A stretch of DNA of 64,000 bases from the NCBI GenBank assembly GCA_030512295.1, contig JAULSR010000009.1:372001-436000 (forward strand), read 5' to 3'. The DNA is from Bombardia bombarda. Lineage: Eukaryota; Ascomycota; Sordariomycetes; Sordariales; Lasiosphaeriaceae. The notes beneath the pieces were generated by a model. That model did not search any database, had not been told where the DNA came from, and saw only the letters and a program-made list of their open reading frames with translations. This document shows, one piece after another, positions 43,951-55,600 of this stretch. Numbering within the stretch: position 1 is the first letter of the stretch; each line of letters starts with the position of its first letter. A program made the translations under genes and the position numbers.

Positions 43951-45732
43951 TCAATCAAACTGCGCCTCGGTATTCCCCTCTCCCATACTCTTGCTCCCGC
44001 TGCTCCCGCTCTGAATGCTCCCCAGAATCGCATCCACATAGTCCGCGCCGCTCCACTTCTGGTGCGTGAGCACGTCCACCCCGAGCTCCTTCTCCCTCTT
44101 CTGGACAACCTCGACATAGGCCGCCATACCGTCCGTCTTGAACTTCCTCGCCAACTCACTAGTAATCGTGGCATTGCTATGCAGCCCAGCCAGGCTCACC
44201 AGCTGCAGCACAAACCCCTCCTTGGCGATATCCCAAATAAAGCTCTTGAGCGTGTCGGGCGTAAACCCATGCGCCATCCAGTTAAACGACGGCGACAGGT
44301 TATACACCAGCCCCTTATCCCCCTTGGGGAACGCCTCCCTCACCGCCTTGGCAAGCTCCGCCGCGACCGCGACAGACGGGTCGCCCGTCTCGACCCAGAG
44401 CAGGTCGGCATACGGCCCGAACGCGATCGCGCGCTTGGTGGCGGCCTCCATGCCAGCCCGAAAGTGGTAGAAGCCCTCGCGCGTGCGGGGCACGTCCCAG
44501 TCCCAGTACACAGCCGGCTTGCCCTCGCCCAGCAGCCCGGCAGCGAGCTTCCTGCGCGCCGTGATCCCCATATCCCGATCCTCAGCCACCTTTGCTGTAT
44601 AGCCCTCCACATCACCGCCATATTTCGCGAAATGCTCAACAACCGCCTCGTCAAACGTCACCAGCCTCGTGCCCTCCACCCAGGCCGCCTCAAACTCGTC
44701 AATCTCCTTCCCGCTCCGGCCCTCCCTCTCCATCGCAGCCAGCACCTCCGCCAGGCTCTCCACGCCCGCATCACTGACCCCCAGAATAAACTCGTGATCC
44801 CTCACATCAATCGAGCTGCTCAGCAGCCTGCCACTTTCACTATCCGTCCGCGCAATCACCAAGTTCTCCGTCCCCATCACATCCCACTGGAACCGTGCCG
44901 CCTTCAGCCTGTTGACATGCTCCCCCGTCGGCACGAGCACCTTGCCCGCCAGGTGCCCGCACTTCTTCCCGCCATGCATCTGGTCCTCGAAGTGCACCGC
45001 GGCCGCGCCCTTCTCGGCAAACAGCTTCGCCAGCTTCATCACCGCCGTCAAGCCCCCATGCCCCGTGTCGCCATCCGCCACAATCGGCCGGAAATAGTCC
45101 GTGTACGGCGTCCTGGCCCGCTCCTCGGCGCTCATCCGCGACCGCAGGAACCACTGCTTGCGGTCGTGCATGCTCTGCGCCTTGTGCAGCCGCTCCACCT
45201 GGTTCGGCACCGTGTTGTACGGGTAGTCGCCAAAGTCCGGGCTGACCTCGTTGGTGCTCGTAAGCAGGGAAGAGCATGCCCACCCGGACACGTAGAGGAC
45301 CTCCTGGTGGGGCGCCTGCTGCGTCATTTGCGCCGGGTCGACGGCGCCGAGGGTGTGGATGGGGGTTGCGGAGGCGAGGCGCTCGCGCACGAGGCTGAAG
45401 AGCTTGCGCGCCATGAGCGAGGACGGGTAGGTCTGGCTCAAGGAGCCGCGCTTGGTGACGACGTCGAGCGCGGTCCAGTCGCGCTTGATAGCGGCGAAGC
45501 GCGGGGAGGCGAACCAGGCTTCTACGGCGGCGGTTTGCGAGGCGACGAGGGCGTCTTCGGCGGCGCCGGGCTTGAGGGGTTCGGGCAGGAGCTGGAAGGC
45601 TTCGGAGGAGGAGGTGGTGGTGGTGGTGGTGGTGGTGGTGGTGGTGGTGGTGGTGGTGGGGAGGGGAGGCTGGGCGGGGGGGAGGGAGGAGGAGGACATG
45701 GTGGTGGGGGTTGTTGAGAGGTGTTGTTGTTG

Positions 45733-45775
<43 letters not shown>

Positions 45776-45873
45776 GCGCGCGGTGTTGGGCGGGCGTGGA
45801 GGGGCAGTAGTGTGGTTGAGGGCGTGAGGGCCGTGGTCCGTCGGGGGACGCGGGTGAGGGCGCGGCGCATCAT
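43951..45873 (-). CDS. mclA: 2-methylisocitrate lyase, mitochondrial
   Basis: Single-exon frame of 640 residues from ATG 45873 (MMRRALTRVPRRT). Cleaves 2-methylisocitrate to pyruvate and succinate, the last step of the methylcitrate cycle, in the mitochondrial matrix. The Arg-rich N-terminus fits a mitochondrial presequence. Residues about 34-90 hold a Gln run and a Thr run that family members usually lack. Then VASQTAAVEAWFASPRF, VSGWACSS, DYPYNTVPNQV, PIVADGDTGHGG and the active-site loop KKCGH at 303-307, continuing LAGKVLVPTGEH and ARFQWDVMG. Those extensions, together with IARTDSESG and RDHEFILG, distinguish it from glyoxylate-cycle isocitrate lyase (KKCGHM...ISEH, AxRAQAD). The C-terminus is not a peroxisomal signal. 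An in-frame extension to 46035 is open but lies in the shared promoter. Transcribed away from methylcitrate synthase. Confidence 0.88.
45612..45657 (-). repeat. (GGT)n run encoding poly-Thr
   Basis: Consecutive ACC codons on the minus strand in the N-terminal region of 2-methylisocitrate lyase. Confidence 0.9.
45722..45774 (-). repeat. (GTT)/(GCT)n run encoding poly-Gln
   Basis: About 17 CAG and CAA codons on the minus strand just after the presequence of 2-methylisocitrate lyase. The CAG part is pure for about 11 units. Confidence 0.9.
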
Positions 45874-46613
45874 TGCTGGCTGGGTCAGGTTGCTGTGGTC
45901 GAAAACCTGGAATGGAGAGATGGGTTGTGGCGGGGTTTGAGCTGGCTTGGGTCTTTGTAAAATACTTATAGTGGAGATCAGATATATTTCGAGGCCAGAA
46001 ATTGGCCTCACGTAAAAAAGACTATTGCTCGTCAACCACGATTATTAAACACTGGAGGTTTTGTTTCTCCTCGAGACGGACCAGTGTTGTAGCTGTTTAA
46101 CCGTATCGGGTCAAACTTCCAGCGGTCTTCGGCTTTGCGCCCAGCTGACAAAGGAAGTGGCCCCCCTAAAACCGCCGTGTCACCGAGCTGGTGGTTTCTG
46201 AGCCGAGGGAATCAAAACGCCCTCCCATTGGTCAATGGCTTCGGCTGCTTTGCCCCAGAAGCGCAAGTCCGGGGCACCGGGAAGTGGCCAGTGCTCTTCT
46301 GAACACGCCTTCCCCAACAAAAGAGTGCCGCCAGCAGTGCTGCCCCGGAAGACCCCGCACTTGTAAACTCGCGGTGAACCCTGCAGTGCTGAAATCCCCC
46401 ACAATCTCCTTTTGGTAGGTACTGTGAGTTAGTGTACCTTGGGTAGGTTGGCCCTCGGCCCAGCCATCCCTCCCATGTCTGCCAGTATGCATTCCAAGCC
46501 CAGGTCATTGGCTTATTCTTAAGACGGTGAAGCCCTCATTCTTCTTCCTATCGATTCTTCTTCCTATCGCCAACTCAGACTGTTGTTTTTTCTCCATATA
46601 ATCGCCCTCAAAA
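45874..46613. promoter_or_regulatory. Bidirectional promoter of the methylcitrate cycle pair
   Basis: 740 bp between the divergent start codons of mclA and mcsA. It contains an inverted repeat CCATTG-GT-CAATGG (46225-46238) with a CCAAT box on the minus strand. Four CreA-type SYGGRG sites lie within about 106 bp: 46253-46258, 46269-46274, 46343-46348 and 46353-46358. This arrangement fits co-regulation and carbon catabolite repression (inference; CreA and the CCAAT complex are established fungal regulators). Confidence 0.55.
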
Positions 46614-48135
46614 ATGTCTTTGAACTTGAGAAACGGGTCGCGCGCCCTGGGCGGAGCTCGCGGGGCTCTGCGTGTAAGCCAGCTCCAAACCACTCCCCGT
46701 CCTCTATAGAAACCAAATACTAACCCCAATCAAATCACGGTTCCAGTCCCCCGTCGCAGTCTCCAATGCCGCCTTCTCCCTGCCCCGGAGATGCTATTCC
46801 ACCCCCTCACCCGAGCCCTCCCTAAAAGACACCCTCCGCGCCGCCATCCCCGCCAAGCGCGAGCTCCTCAAGCGCGTCAAGGCCCACGGCTCCAAAGTCA
46901 TCGGCACCGTCAAGGTCGAGAACACCATCGGCGGCATGCGCGGCCTCAAGGCCATGGTCTGGGAGGGCTCCGTCCTCGACGCCAACGAAGGGATCCGCTT
47001 CCACGGGCGCACCATCAAGGACTGCCAGGCCCAGCTCCCCAAGGGCACCTCGGGCACCGAGATGCTCCCCGAAGCCATGTTCTGGCTCCTCCTGACCGGC
47101 CAGGTGCCCTCGGTCTCGCAAACCCGCGCCTTCTCCCGCGAGCTCGCCGGGCAGGCCCAGCTCCCCTCCTTCGTCACCAAGATGCTCGACAACTTCCCCA
47201 CGGACCTGCACCCCATGACGCAGTTCGCCATGGCCGTGTCCGCCCTCAACTACACCTCCAAGTTCGCCAGGGCGTACGAGGCCGGCCTCTCCAAGGCCGA
47301 CTACTGGGAGCCCACCTTCGACGACGCCATCAGCCTGCTCGCCAAGCTGCCGACCATCGCGGCCAAGATCTACCAGAACAGCTACAAGGGCGGCGGCGCG
47401 CTGCCGGCCGAGGCCGACCCGTCCCAGGACTGGTCCTACAACTTCGCCGCCATGCTCGGCAAGGGCGGCAGGGAGCACGAGAACTTCCAGGACCTGCTCC
47501 GCCTCTACCTCGCCCTGCACGGCGACCACGAGGGCGGCAACGTCTCGGCCCACGCCACCCACCTCGTCGGCAGCGCCCTGAGCGACCCCTTCCTCAGCTA
47601 CAGCGCCGGCCTGCAGGGGCTCGCCGGCCCGCTGCACGGGCTCGCCGCCCAGGAGGTCTTGCGCTGGATCATCCAGATGAGGGACGAGATCCCGGCGTCC
47701 TACACCGACGCCGACGTGACTGACTACCTCTGGTCGACCCTCAACTCGGGCCGCGTCGTGCCGGGCTATGGCCACGCCGTGCTGCGCAAGCCCGACCCGC
47801 GCTTCGAGGCGCTGATGGACTACGCCGCGGCGCGCCCCGAGATTGCGGCCGACCCCGTGTTCAAGCTCGTGGCGGCGAATAGCAGGATTGCGCCCGGGGT
47901 GCTGAAGGAGCATGGCAAGACCAAGAACCCGTATCCCAATGTGGATAGCTCGTCGGGGGTGCTGTTTCATCATTATGGGTTCCACGAGACGCTGTACTAT
48001 ACTGCCACCTTTGGCGTGAGCCGCGGGCTGGGGCCGCTGGCGCAGCTGATTTGGGATAGGGCCTTGGGTCTGCCTATTGAGCGGCCCAAGAGCATCAATC
48101 TCGAGGGCATTCTGAAGGAGGTGGAGGGGCAGTAG
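46614..48135 (+). CDS. mcsA: 2-methylcitrate synthase, mitochondrial
   Basis: Citrate-synthase family enzyme joining propionyl-CoA and oxaloacetate, the first step of the methylcitrate cycle; it also accepts acetyl-CoA. Exon 1 46614-46673, intron 73 nt (GTAAGC...TTCCAG, phase 0), exon 2 46747-48135; 482 residues. The N-terminus MSLNLRNGSRALGGARGALR...RRCYST is a mitochondrial presequence. VENTIGGMRGLKAMVWEGSVLDANEGIRFHGRTIKDCQ and the C-terminal LGLPIERPKSINL are closer to Aspergillus McsA than to mitochondrial citrate synthase CitA. The catalytic triad appears as H317 (PLHGLA), H363 (GYGHAVLR) and D420 (NVDSSSG). CoA- and oxaloacetate-binding segments such as GDHEGGNVSAHATHLVGSALSDP are intact. 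The neighbouring divergent gene encodes the last enzyme of the same pathway, which supports the assignment. Confidence 0.92.
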
Positions 48136-49156
48136 GCTGGACGAGGGTGGCTGGCTTTTTGGGTGTCTTATTCGCAAGCGTTTTGTTGGTGTGTTGATGA
48201 TCTGCTGTGATATATAGGTGGCTTGTTGGTTTGTGTTTGATGATGATTGATATATATATAGGACACTTGGATCTCTGGGGAACGAGAGCTGGGTAGTATT
48301 TTCGAGTTGATATATCTAAACACATGTTGTCTGAGTGGTCATCTATCTGTACAGCTTATTTGTTAGCTACCTGGGCACTCATGCCACAGCCCAACACTAG
48401 TACCTATCCTACATGTATCCTTCTTCTATCTCGGGTCACTATAGTATAAGGCCAACAGTCTGACCCCCTCCCCCATTTTTTTACCACCTAATTGCACCCA
48501 AGCTTGACCTTTAGTAACTAAAACGGAATGCTTAATAAGTGGGATAGTTGTAGGTGGTAGATGGGGCCAGACTTATTGACAGGCACTGCACATCTATTCA
48601 GCAGGCAGCGATCTCAACAGAAACAGAAAGAGGCCTCTCAGAAATCACCAGACATTGGCTTATATCACAACGGGAGTTAGTGTGGAAGGAACAAGTTGTA
48701 ATAGCTCAAGAGAGATCGTAGACAGGTTGTGACGTTTCGGAGACCCAACCTCTTTGGACGTTTCACTTGGACAGAAGCAACATCAGCGGCAGCGACAAAA
48801 AACAGCAAGAACTACCTCAACATTCTCCTTCATGATTTCCATCAGCTTGGGAGCACAGGCCTGGCGCGGAACCTACCGACCAGATTCTGGGTGGCCAGCA
48901 TGGAAGTGCGACGATTGCTTTTCAGTGCTGCAGCAGAAAGTGCAACTGCATCAACCAGTAATCCAGGCTCCATCCGCCTTCTTGGGGATCAACCACAGGA
49001 CACTTGAATTTGGCTCGGAACTGTGCAATGAACAAGCACCGAGAGAATTTTATTAGCCAAGCTTTTCGGAATATTCGAGCTCCTCATGTGTTTTTGTAAC
49101 AGAAAAAAATAACGAAGTGAAAATACTAGCAAGGATACAAATGGTCCAACCAAGAA
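48136..49156. other. Convergent 3' flanks, no gene recognised
   Basis: About 1 kb between the stop of mcsA and the 3' end of the next minus-strand gene. It includes a TA-rich stretch near 48240-48270. The open frames at 48729-49056 show no motif. Confidence 0.45.
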
Positions 49157-49674
49157 TTATAACCACCGCCATGATAGCAAAAAGTCGAATGGCTCGGGCA
49201 AAGGGACCTTTCTACTCCATCTATCCCATAGAGTCTTTGGCAACGGTAGTGGTGGTGTGTAGGACTTGTTTGGGCTGCAGTAGTTGGTGATGGCGTCGCA
49301 GGAGTCTTCGACGATAGAGTGCTTGTTTGTGGTGTCGAGGAACGCGCAAATGTTGAAAACTGTGAATCACGCAAGCAAAGGTTGCCAACCATATGAGGAT
49401 AAAAGTCTCGATGAACTGGCCCTTTGGTAGGCCGGGCGGGCTGAAGAAACCGAGGGAGTCGCGGATATGGAGTACTTTGGACTGGATGCGGTAGCCTGCG
49501 GTGGGCACGGTTTGCTGGTTTGTCGGAGGGGGAAGTGGTGAGTTCTATGTTTTGCATCCAGAAGTGACGGGATTATTTTCACTTACCATCCAGCAGAGAT
49601 ATGGTTTGAGGTCCTCGTGGCACTCCATGTTCCGGTAGGTGTTCGTGGTGAATAGGTGTTAGGTTGTTTGACAT
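49157..49674 (-). CDS. Small hypothetical protein, possible membrane segment
   Basis: Exon 1 is 49674-49587 (MSNNLTPIHHEHLPEHGVPRG..., ends at a GTAAGT donor). The intron is 91 nt with acceptor CACCGCAG. Exon 2 starts 49495 with YRIQSKVLHIRDSLGFFSPPGLPKG and a hydrophobic stretch FIETFILIWLATFACVIHS. Beyond about 49345 the convincing frame changes and reads NICAFLDTTNKHSIVEDSCDAITNYCSPNKSYTPPLPLPKTLWDRW, ending at TAA 49157. A second intron (donor GTTTCT after CTCG, acceptor ATTCACAG, 91 nt, phase 1) would join them but removes the membrane segment. A one-base frameshift near the acceptor would keep it. Family not recognised. About 115-145 residues depending on the model. Confidence 0.4.
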
Positions 49675-52600
49675 ATGCTGTGGTTGTTGGGCGGGAGGTC
49701 TGGTGATGGATGGTGAAAAGATACCCGGGGTACCTGGCTGAATTAGCAGGGAGCGTGTTTTAAACTTCAGGGAGGTCTTATCGGTGCCGGTAATGCCTGT
49801 GAGTGTGCCCACCTGCCGGTTATTGTAGTGTACTTGAAGAAAGGTACCATAAGGTACACGGACTGTTGAGTGTGGCTTTCATCACGAACTCTATTTTCCG
49901 TACAAAAAGACGAAGGGGTCGGATGATCTATGCCGGAACGCCCTGCTCAGAGTTTAATCAAGATGTTTGCGTCAACCAACACAACAATAAGAGAGCAATG
50001 GTGACGATACCTATGGAGAGGCTGCCTGGTAGCAAAGAGCACCCGTCGCGATACGGACGAACAGATACAACTGTCAATGAAAGACCAGGTGAATTCCAGC
50101 ATGATTTGAGAAATATGAAGCATTTATCTTACATGGCCCCTGACTCGACAGCGAGTCTCGAGCTACTTCCCCCTATTCTCTTTCCCAATATATACTCCCC
50201 TCTTGCACTATATGATTCAAGTGCATGAACCAATAATTGTACATGGAGAAACTCGCCCCTGCGTCTGCTGAAGTTGATGTGCAGAGTTCGATCAACCTCG
50301 TAACATTAATTACCGCATAACATTACCGCATCATGGTTCAAAAACAGCGAATTGATACACCAACTTGCAATTACAAAGCATATGAAAAAGAATTCGGCAC
50401 GAAACGTGCTTCGTTTCTAACATGTTGACTAAATCTTTGTATTTCGTGCTTGGACGAGAGAGCTCATCGTGTCAACTAATCAACTACTGGATATATCTAC
50501 CTCTACAAATTACAAGGGTTTTGTCATCAGTTTAGCAGAATCTTCAACTTGAAGAATTGTACTCCGTGAGCTGCGAAAGTTATACGCGATGTGGTACAGT
50601 GCACCCCAGCGGCTCGGTCTCGGAAGAAGCAACCGAAAGATCGTCTACGTTACACAACAAAACACGGGTCTGTTTTTTGCGCGCCTGTGCCTCAAGGACA
50701 CGCCGGCGGTAGGAATGCCACCGCACTAGAAATTTACAGTTACTGAACAAACAGTGGAATCTGTGACCCCAGCCGGCTTGGGGGCCAGGCGTGAAAAAAG
50801 TTTAAAACCACTTCAGGAATGTCTTGAACCAATACGAGGTCTTTGGTTTGAACAGTCTGTGATTGGTGCTGATGGTCTTCCAGATGTCGAGACATATTAA
50901 CAACAATTGTTGCTGTCCGTGATAGAAGAGACGGGCCTGGCTGTCAACTCGTCGCACATGCAAACATGCAAGCACGACCCGGATTCTGGATCGAGATGGA
51001 TCTTGTGAGCTGGGCATCCCGGATCACGGCAGACGGTGGAGCCCGGGCGGACGGGCGGACGGGCGGACAGATGGACGGGACATGATCGCTGCATGCAGAT
51101 GCCGATCCCCCGCCCGCTCGCCATGCCATCGCGTGGAATGTGTCAGGAATAACGGGAGGTGATACCCATCTGCAATGGCGGTATACTGTCAACGATGCAG
51201 TGTAATGTCTGTCCGAGACGCATAAATCGAGCGCCAGAGTCAAATGATGTTGGCGGTGGTGAATGAGGCGCAAGGCTGGGCAGCCGAGAACAATTGGCCA
51301 ATTGTGCTGTGAAATGCAAGATAACCACGCCCGAATATTCATGTTGGCTGCAAGGCGGTGCTTCTGAAACAAAAAAAAAGCTGTCAGCACAGAGTTGGTC
51401 TCGATATGCACCCACGCGGCCCATGAGCGGCTGGGCGGTGTTGGGTGTGGTTGTCGAGGTGCATGGTATCGCTGGCTGGCAAGGCTGCTAATGTCAATAT
51501 TCATCCGCCTATGTACAGGGCATTGCGATGCAGGCACTGTGAATCGATGAGCATGGCCCGTATACCGCCAAGTTACGATGCATCTCCTCTGCGACGGCAT
51601 GTAGGGTCTGCATGTCGTGACTAACGCCACCATCACGGGGAAAAAAAAAATAACAGTGTATTTATCCGGCGGTGATGGATATGCACCACACACCAGCCCA
51701 TGCTAGCAGGTGTTCAAGCTTTATCTGCCGTGCAACGAATGCCGCAGCAGTTTGGAGGTTGCAACCCCGGCGACCTCGTGAGACACCGACAGAGAGGACG
51801 TCCAATGGTACAGAACGAAAAACGCCCGGCTGGCTTGCGATAGGTGGTGAAGAACGGCATGGTTTCGTTTCAGCCGTTTGTACACCCCTCATTACGAATG
51901 CACGTCCCTAAGTCTGCGTGACACCGTCTGCCAGTGGTGTTGCAATTGGGTAACCTCGAAGTGTTGTACAGATGATGGCACATAAAGCTTGCTCACGGCG
52001 CGACAGTTCAAAGGCGTGTGTCTGGTCCAGTACCATCGCCATGTGCGCCACCGGGATAAAGCTGGCCAATCAAGAAGAGGTGGGCGCGACCTGTACAACG
52101 GGCTTGATGGTTTGATAGGCAGGCTCGAAGCAGGCTCTGAGTCAGTCGGCCTTCGCCGGTGATGGACTGACTGACTGGCTGACTGGCTATGCTTGGCTTC
52201 TCTGTACTTTGTACCATGCGGCAGCTTGAACCGTCATGATGACGGCGTCGTGGTCCGGTTGGCCATTTGGTTTGCTCACAGCGACCCACCGCCTCGCGAA
52301 TGCGCCTCGTAGCATTCATTCATCGCCAGAGGATAGCGAGTTCAACCAGAGTACCAGCCATCGGAGACCAGCGAGTTCGGCGACAAGAAGCTCCAATTCA
52401 CCTGTTCTAATTTTGTTGCCTATTGTGGACAAGACTCCACGCTCTTGTTAGCCTTGAAGATCCGCGGCTATGTGAACCTTAGCTCTCCCCGCCGTCGTGA
52501 ACACTAAAAATAGGGTAAAAAACCATGGCTCCAGACAATTTCATCGAGGTTGGACAGGATGGCTCCCCTGTTCAGGATGTGTTGAGCAGGTTGGCGGTTC

Positions 52601-55600
52601 AGCGGCTGCACCAATCTCTCAACTTGCCAAACACAGATGCGAGAATGCCTGGATACCGGTATCCCAGTGGCTGCCATCCACGGTCACCAGCCAGTTGTTC
52701 TGCGTGGATATTTGGAGAAGAGGACTTGCAGATAATACTTCAACTTCTCCACCGCAATGACAAAGCATGAGACTCTGAAATGAGGCCTGAATTGGGCAGG
52801 AAATGGCCGTCAGCACTAAAGCACAGGCGGCCGGTAAGCCAGATGGGCATGGCATTCTGTAAGCTCCTAATTTGTGGTCGCCTTGGCCTTACGGGCAAGA
52901 CCGTTGGCCGTTTGCGGGAAAAGTGCAAGCAGCACCGCTTCATCATGGCATTGATCGAAGTCGCAAATCTTGTCAAAAGGTATGTTTTGTTGCGTTGCTG
53001 GTACCATCATCAGCGCGTCTTGTCTTTGACGCTGGATGCGGGCGTTGAGCTTCAACACCCTGGGGTGATTGGCGCACCCGCGTTCGCCAGCTCCCAGGCT
53101 GCTGGATCCTGTCACACCTCGGAAATCATGCCCCACCACACCCCCTGCCCCAGAAAGAAAGGACCCTGAACTTTCAGGGCAAGCAAGGGTGGTCGGCAGC
53201 CGCTGCGGTGTCCAGTCCAATCACCGTCGGGCAGATGTCGTGAGCTCTCGTCTCTCGTCAGATTCAATGTTGACGTTGACAAAGACGCTGATCATATTGG
53301 GCTCCTTATATATGTTATCCTGCCGTGCTTGTAAAACAAGAGACGGACTAGCCGTCACGGTAGCCTGTTATCAGAAGAATTAACAGCCGTATGACAACGC
53401 ATCTTGAAGAGTCATTGGACGAAAGACCGACGATGGGTGTGAGATACTGGGAAAGATAGAAAAAAAAAAGAAAAGAAGTAAGGGAGATCGTGCATCCCGG
53501 CAAGGGCCTCCGCGCTCGCGGAAATCGAAGCGACACGCGCTGACAGGGAAGCTTGGAAAAGTGCAAGGGCCGCAGCGCAATCTTGCGGCGCCACAGCAAG
53601 ACAAGGTGAAAGAATGGGAAACCAATCACAGACCGCGTTAATGCCCGACATCTTACGTTCTTTACTGGAACCACGCCCGCCGCGGCCACCGTTGGCACAT
53701 ATCAGGGCCCGGCATCCAGAATGCACAGTACTGTATCCGTTCCAATGTGAACGGAATGTCTGTAGCCATCGAAACCTTCCAGACCAAGGACCATCGCTGT
53801 TACCTACTGTGTAGTCGTCTGCCATGGATGGCATCTTCTTACGGTCGCGAGCACGCAGCATCGAAGGAATGTGCCCATGTTCATGTTCATTCTGGATGGC
53901 AGTGCTCCCAACCGGGAGTTAAGATAAGAATAATGTAACAGAAGGAGCGGAATGCATCAGCACTCTTGTTCAGACGTTTCATGAGAGGTAAAGCAGGAGT
54001 GCTCATGCGGGGTGGGCAACCCTTAAATTTGTTGTAATGCAGCGAGCTGGAGCACTAATTGCGTTAGTGCACACTTACTGGAGCAAGGAAGGAATGCTTC
54101 TGTGCGCCTTCCAGCGAGCGAGTCCGATCTTTGTCGTCCACCAAAGTACCTATTGCCCGGTTACCTTCCAATGCAATTTCCAGTTTATCTCCAGTCTCTT
54201 TCCGAGTACCGCCCGAGTCCCGTTCCAACGAACTCGAGCGTTTCTACGGGTGCGTTGGGCTCTGAGGTGTCTTAAGGTCGGTGACCTATTGGAATACCTA
54301 AGCGTGTCACGTCTGGAATCGGGGGGTTGGGCGGCTGCGCCATTCAGGCCATCTTCAACCTCAGCCTTCGGGGCAAGAGGACAAGGAAGAGAGCTGGGCG
54401 CAAGAGCAGATAAGGAAACAGCCACACACCTACACTCGCGAAACAATTCGGACTGGCTTGCGTCGCCTGATTGATGTCGAATGCTGGCATCGCCCCTTCC
54501 AAATTTACAGTGGTATCCCCAAGGTGCTGGGTGTGCCTGCCTTAGATGGCTACACAGTATTAGGTCCTCCACCGTGGTCGATCCTTAAAAGGATCACTCC
54601 TTCCTCTCCGTGCGCTGCGGTCAAGGCTGGACCGAGATCTCGCACTCCCCGCTTGGGTCGCTAGTTCGCTAATGCGGGAGGGCACGCTAATAAAGTAGGA
54701 AGCCACAGACCGCCACCAGTCCATTTTACTTGTCCCGCTAGAGGAGGCTGACCTGAGATAATCTGTTGTCGGATTGAGGCTGGGACTGCGACTCTGGGCG
54801 AAGCTAACGTGGATAACCGTGGGGACTGTCGTTGGATTGTCCATTCACGTCTGATCGTAGACGAGAGAAACGGTCTGGGTGGTCTGGACCGGGCACGACC
54901 CGGCCCTGCCTGTCTTGTCTGGACATCCAAGTTTGTGGCTCGCCGCGCTTGCCTTTTGAGTTCACCGCCCGAAAGCTTGCATGTCGGTCGGTGGTTGCAC
55001 TTATTTTCTGATGACCTCACCTGCCGCCAGTTTAGCATCTGTGCATAGGTAGCTGGGTCGTAGTTTCCGTAAATGTGCTGATTTGCTGTGTTGCGGGCAA
55101 GTGGAAGGAACATTCGACCTCCGGGACTGTGACTCGCGCCCGCAAGACAGGCGAGACAGGCAAAAGCTTCAAGCAGCAAATTCATTGTCCTATTGTTCTA
55201 GTTTCGGCCTCTCACTCAATCCTCCCCCCGCTTTCCAGCTGCGTGGTCGAATGGACCGCCAAGCCTTTCAGCACGTTTTGGCCTAGGGCCTCGCTCATTG
55301 TCGTTAGCAGTGCGAGCGATGGAAGCGATGCATGGACTGGACTGTGGAGTGATTGATGCCTGGGTGTCAATTTAGCACAGCCCTATGGATCAAAAGCTAA
55401 GACAACTGCTGTGACTGCAGCGGCTGCCTCTGAATGGCGGATTCGCGAATTCGCTATCGTTAGCGCAGAGCTACGTCGGTGGGTGCTAAAACTGTGAACA
55501 CCTGCCTCTAACGAGAACTAATGCTAGGCGCTGCTTATGCTAATGTTTCTGCGGTGTACCGTTGTTTTGTCCCATGTCATCCAAGCTTCAGGGCCGAGAT

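Noticed and set aside
43885..45717. 610-codon open frame on the plus strand opposite mclA
   Set aside because: Mirror frame of a GC-rich gene; composition rich in Arg, His, Pro and Leu with no motif, whereas the minus strand encodes a full enzyme.
43951..45873. Isocitrate lyase of the glyoxylate cycle
   Set aside because: Residues after KKCGH (LAGKVLVPTGEH, FQWDVMG) and the presequence fit 2-methylisocitrate lyase, and the divergent neighbour is methylcitrate synthase.
46822..48177. 451-codon open frame opposite mcsA
   Set aside because: Antisense shadow of a GC-rich gene; Val/Gly/Arg/Glu-rich without motifs.
49926..50228. 100-codon ATG frame downstream of the small gene
   Set aside because: No motif, no signal peptide, no splice support; length is possible by chance in AT-richer DNA.
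52525..52770. 81-codon frame starting MAPDNFIEVGQDG
   Set aside because: Start looks protein-like, but the remainder lacks motifs and no exon partner was found.
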